From Bacteroidaceae bacterium (lineage in GTDB: Bacteria; Bacteroidota; Bacteroidia; Bacteroidales; Bacteroidaceae): a DNA stretch of 64,000 nt. The notes beneath the pieces were generated by a model, which made no database searches, was not told the DNA's origin, and worked only from the letters and a program-made list of their open reading frames with translations. A program made the position numbers and the translations under genes. Positions 61,910-64,000 of this stretch are shown here, in pieces (the first letter of the stretch is position 1; every line of letters starts with the position of its first letter). The stretch covers positions 1 to 64,000 of the forward strand of contig JAFSNB010000025.1 of the NCBI GenBank assembly GCA_017447625.1, given 5' to 3'.

Positions 61910-62251
61910 TCATTCCACCATTTCCACTTCACGACTTACAGCACGATTGATGAAATCATTAATTGTAGAGCCTGATTCGGCTGCTGCCATAGCCACTTTC
62001 CAATGAAGATCTGAAGTCATACGAATAACGAACCTTCCACTATAAGGCTTGCTCGGTGAAACGCCACGATCAGCACAACTCTGCAAATAGGCATCAATAG
62101 CGCCTTCGAAATCCTCCTGAAGTTGGGGTATAGACTCACCTTCATAGGTGATGCAATCCTTATTTAAGCCAAGCACCTTACCGAAGAGGCATTTATCCTC
62201 CTCGCTATATTCTACACTCCCAGTGTAGCCTTTATACTTTAATGTTCCCAT
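61910..62251 (-). CDS. hicB: HicB-family antitoxin
   Basis: The 113-residue protein has an N-terminal RNase-H-like HicB domain (YKGYTGSVEYSEEDKCLFGK, GESIPQLQEDFEGAIDAYL) and a C-terminal ribbon-helix-helix (GRFVIRMTSDLHWKVAMAA, NDFINRAVSREV). HicB neutralises HicA and represses the operon through its RHH. It starts 2 nt after hicA, so the two are coupled. Confidence 0.9.
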   Translation of the reverse strand: MGTLKYKGYTGSVEYSEEDKCLFGKVLGLNKDCITYEGESIPQLQEDFEGAIDAYLQSCADRGVSPSKPYSGRFVIRMTSDLHWKVAMAAAESGSTINDFINRAVSREVEMVE

Positions 62252-62253
62252 TG

Positions 62254-62550
62254 CTATCCTCCTTTCTTCTGAGTGTTGTTAATGTTAAACTTCTCGACTA
62301 ACTTATTGTTATCTACGAATGCGTGTAGTTGCTTCATCACATAGCTTTTGATGATGTTACCAGGATGAGGTTTATGCATGATATATGAGCTCTGTCCATC
62401 TTCACTAACAAACTCTACACGAGAACCTGATGTCGCCCCTTTATTACTTTCTGAATATCCAAAGATGCCAAACAATCGCAAGACTTCTTCATAAGTAAAG
62501 TCTTTTGGCGATGACAAGAATCGTTGGATTAGCTTTTCTTTTGTTCCCAT
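62254..62550 (-). CDS. hicA: HicA-family toxin
   Basis: The 98-residue putative mRNA interferase has a double-stranded-RNA-binding-like fold: FTYEEVLRLFGIFGYSESN, then GATSGSRVEFVSEDG and MHKPHPGNIIKSYVMKQL. In this subgroup the GSH motif is GSR and a His lies in HKPHPGN. The upstream TATCTTTG box (complement of about 62570-62577) and TGATATC palindromes may form the promoter and HicB operator. Confidence 0.88.
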   Translation of the reverse strand: MGTKEKLIQRFLSSPKDFTYEEVLRLFGIFGYSESNKGATSGSRVEFVSEDGQSSYIMHKPHPGNIIKSYVMKQLHAFVDNNKLVEKFNINNTQKKGG

Positions 62551-62666
62551 AATATTGTTTTGATTTGCAAAGATATCACTTTTGATATCAACTCACACAA
62601 GAAATTATAGGGAAATTACACAAAGAATGCTAAATAACATATTTTTCATTCCTCCTACCTCATCCT
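62551..62666. promoter_or_regulatory. hicAB upstream region
   Basis: It contains the -7-like TATCTTTG (minus strand) next to GATATC/TTTTGATATCAA palindromic words near 62574-62600, a plausible HicB binding site. CTTCATACTTCA repeats begin at its right edge. Confidence 0.45.
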
Positions 62667-63007
62667 TCATACTTCATACTTCAGCCCTCTTCCTTCTTCC
62701 GTCAAGAAGGGGTGTTCGCGTGCATACTTCTCTGCCTGCTTGGTGATGAGGTTACTCACAATCTCTATCAGCTGCTGAGCCAGCGTGTAGCGGTCCTGCC
62801 ACTACCAGAAACCCTCCAGAATCTTGGCTGCGGCCTCTTCGGTGTAATAGTCCAGCGCCGGTGTCTCCAGCACCTTCTCATTATGTGCGCCCCACTTGGT
62901 TCGTCCCTTCAGGCCCACTTCAAATAGGTGGTCAGCTCGTCCAGAGCCTCGCACCAATCCTGGTCTGAGACAGTGCTCAGACGTTCACTGTTGTCATACC
63001 TTGGCAT
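62667..63007 (-). pseudogene. Broken gene, probably of phage or mobile-element origin
   Basis: Starting at ATG 63007 the minus strand encodes MPRYDNSERLSTVSDQDW, then LDELTTYLK, and stops by frameshift near 62915. The reading continues in another frame with GRTKWGAHNEKVLETPALDY, then EEAAAKILEGFW, an amber TAG at 62802-62804, and RYTLAQQLIEIVSNL. Restored, it would be about 113 residues. Family not recognised. Its 3' end runs into CTTCATACTTCA repeats. Confidence 0.6.
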
Positions 63008-63257
63008 ATTTGTTAGCCTCCTCTATAAACGTTAATTTTAAACATTAATCTGAAAGCATCTGCTTTCACTAAGAACATTGTCCCATTTCGGGAGAACATT
63101 CCGCATAGGAAAGCTAACTTTTTTCCAGAAATTTTAGTTAGCTCCCTGTAATTTGTTGATCTACAGGTTTCTTCATAACTAAAAGATATTTAAAATTCGC
63201 TGCAAAAGTACAACTTTTATTTAAAAATAAAGAATAAAATACAGAAATTAACAGTTA
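63008..63257. other. Intergenic region
   Basis: A+T-rich DNA with a minus-strand TACTTTTG box (near 63205), which could have driven the broken gene below it. No coding sequence or notable repeat is seen. Confidence 0.4.
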
Positions 63258-63998
63258 TTAAGCACCGGCAAGTGCTTTCACCTTACCATAGAGCTTGATA
63301 AGATGCCACATCGACATGTCGATAAGTGGCTCATACATGAAGCTGTTCAGATGGATGAACTCAGGTGTCATCATATTCACCTTCTCCATGATTTTCTTCT
63401 TATCCGCCGGAGGATTCAACTTCTTGTACTCTTCAATCCATCGTGCAGTCTGGCTCTTGGATGTTTGGAATTGCGCTTTTCTCAGGCCCGCATTCAGCAG
63501 TTCAGTTTCCAAGAACTTGTCTGCTTTCAGACGAATGGCTATTGATAACGCAATTTTATTCTCAATGTACACCTCATGCTGGTCGCCTCTTGCTTCAATG
63601 GCATCCGCTTCACGAAAGATTATATCCCTCATAAGCTGACCTGTGGGTTGATACTTAAATGGTCTTCCGCTGAAGCCGCTAATAATCTGACATACCTCAG
63701 TATCCGTAATGGTGTCCGTATTATCCATCAGATGCAGACAACCCGTCAAGTCCTTGAACCTTTGCGTAGATGTTCCTTCATAATACTCTACCAAGTTCCT
63801 CACAAACGGTATCACAGCAATAAAGTCAATGGCCTTATCGGAATTTGTCATGGCAATATCAAACGGAGTCCTCTCAATATAAGCACCACGTTTTAGTTGC
63901 ACATCGCCATTATTGTCCTTGAATGCCATTATCTGCGACACTTTACCTCTCAGCCTCGAAACTATTGTGCGGTAGAAATCAAAATTGTGCGTCAGCAT
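63258..63998 (-). CDS. C-terminal part of an AAA/SMC-like ATPase (cut by window edge)
   Basis: The 246 visible residues begin MLTHNFDFYRTIVSRL. LTHNFDFYR is the H-loop region after the Walker B strand of large ABC/SMC-like ATPases, so the Met at 63998 is almost certainly internal and the gene continues beyond 64000. The C-terminal part is helical (FLETELLNAGLRKAQFQTSK, MYEPLIDMSMWHLIKLYGKV). Such ATPases are frequent in defence loci; the function here is undetermined. Confidence 0.7.
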   Translation of the reverse strand: MLTHNFDFYRTIVSRLRGKVSQIMAFKDNNGDVQLKRGAYIERTPFDIAMTNSDKAIDFIAVIPFVRNLVEYYEGTSTQRFKDLTGCLHLMDNTDTITDTEVCQIISGFSGRPFKYQPTGQLMRDIIFREADAIEARGDQHEVYIENKIALSIAIRLKADKFLETELLNAGLRKAQFQTSKSQTARWIEEYKKLNPPADKKKIMEKVNMMTPEFIHLNSFMYEPLIDMSMWHLIKLYGKVKALAGA

Positions 63999-64000
63999 GA

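Noticed and set aside
62254..62550. HicA judged inactive because GSH is GSR
   Set aside because: The GSR form with HKPHPGN occurs, as far as I know, across this Bacteroidetes HicA subgroup, so the change alone is not evidence of inactivation.

Overview
The window looks like chromosome of a Bacteroidales bacterium, most likely Prevotella-like (inference). Support comes from several promoters of the Bacteroidetes form TTTG-N19-TAnnTTTG, a complete aerotolerance (Bat) operon, Bacteroidetes-type HU proteins, GH97/PL11/GH115 plant-polysaccharide enzymes, GxxExxY and DUF4248 proteins, and AsnA. Gene density and base composition suggest core chromosome up to about 53 kb, then accessory DNA with decayed genes to the right end.

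Layout. 0.5-7.4 kb (minus): galE and the ileS-dksA/traR-lspA-DUF4296-small ORF operon. 7.5-16.7 kb (minus): moxR-DUF58-hypothetical-batA-batBC(fused)-batD-batE-PAP2. 16.8-20.6 kb (minus): ftsY-rimO-HU-(HU+TM+LysM). 20.8-25.0 kb: GH97 and PL11 rhamnogalacturonan lyase. 25.3-27.5 kb: GNAT, mannose-1-P guanylyltransferase, small lipoprotein. 27.5-32.9 kb (plus): aromatic amino acid operon pheA-aminotransferase-aroF/chorismate mutase-tyrA, preceded by a leader peptide and attenuator and with 1, 2 and 3 copies of a palindromic repeat in its successive gaps. 33.3-41.4 kb: GH115, C69 dipeptidase, DUF3109, asnA, tRNA-Arg(CCG), YraN. 41.5-53.1 kb: GDP-mannose/GDP-fucose genes (manA, manC, fcl, gmd), a nucleotidyltransferase-GHMP kinase fusion, rubrerythrin, glycerate kinase, and an overlapping bcp-alkD-UDG-AlkZ-like repair operon. 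53.2-58.6 kb: a mobile-looking cassette (AAA ATPase, Toprim-like protein, DUF4248, HU, 34-aa smalltalk peptide, candidate structured RNA, amidase). 58.6-64 kb: AAA/DUF234 ATPase, frameshifted ORF6N gene, hicAB and several broken genes.

The most unusual feature is a dense set of about ten short-period intergenic repeat families. The commonest has 9-nt periods inside ~118-bp palindromes. The same repeat words also lie in frame inside at least nine proteins (IleS, ManA, Fcl, aminotransferase, glycerate kinase, AlkD, UDG-like, AlkZ-like, the Toprim-like protein), and they supply start or end codons for others.

The clearest regulatory finding is the aromatic attenuator. A 17-residue leader peptide has 8 Phe/Tyr/Trp residues, its stop codon overlaps a 9-nt segment, and that segment is exactly complementary to the 5' arm of a rho-independent terminator just before pheA.
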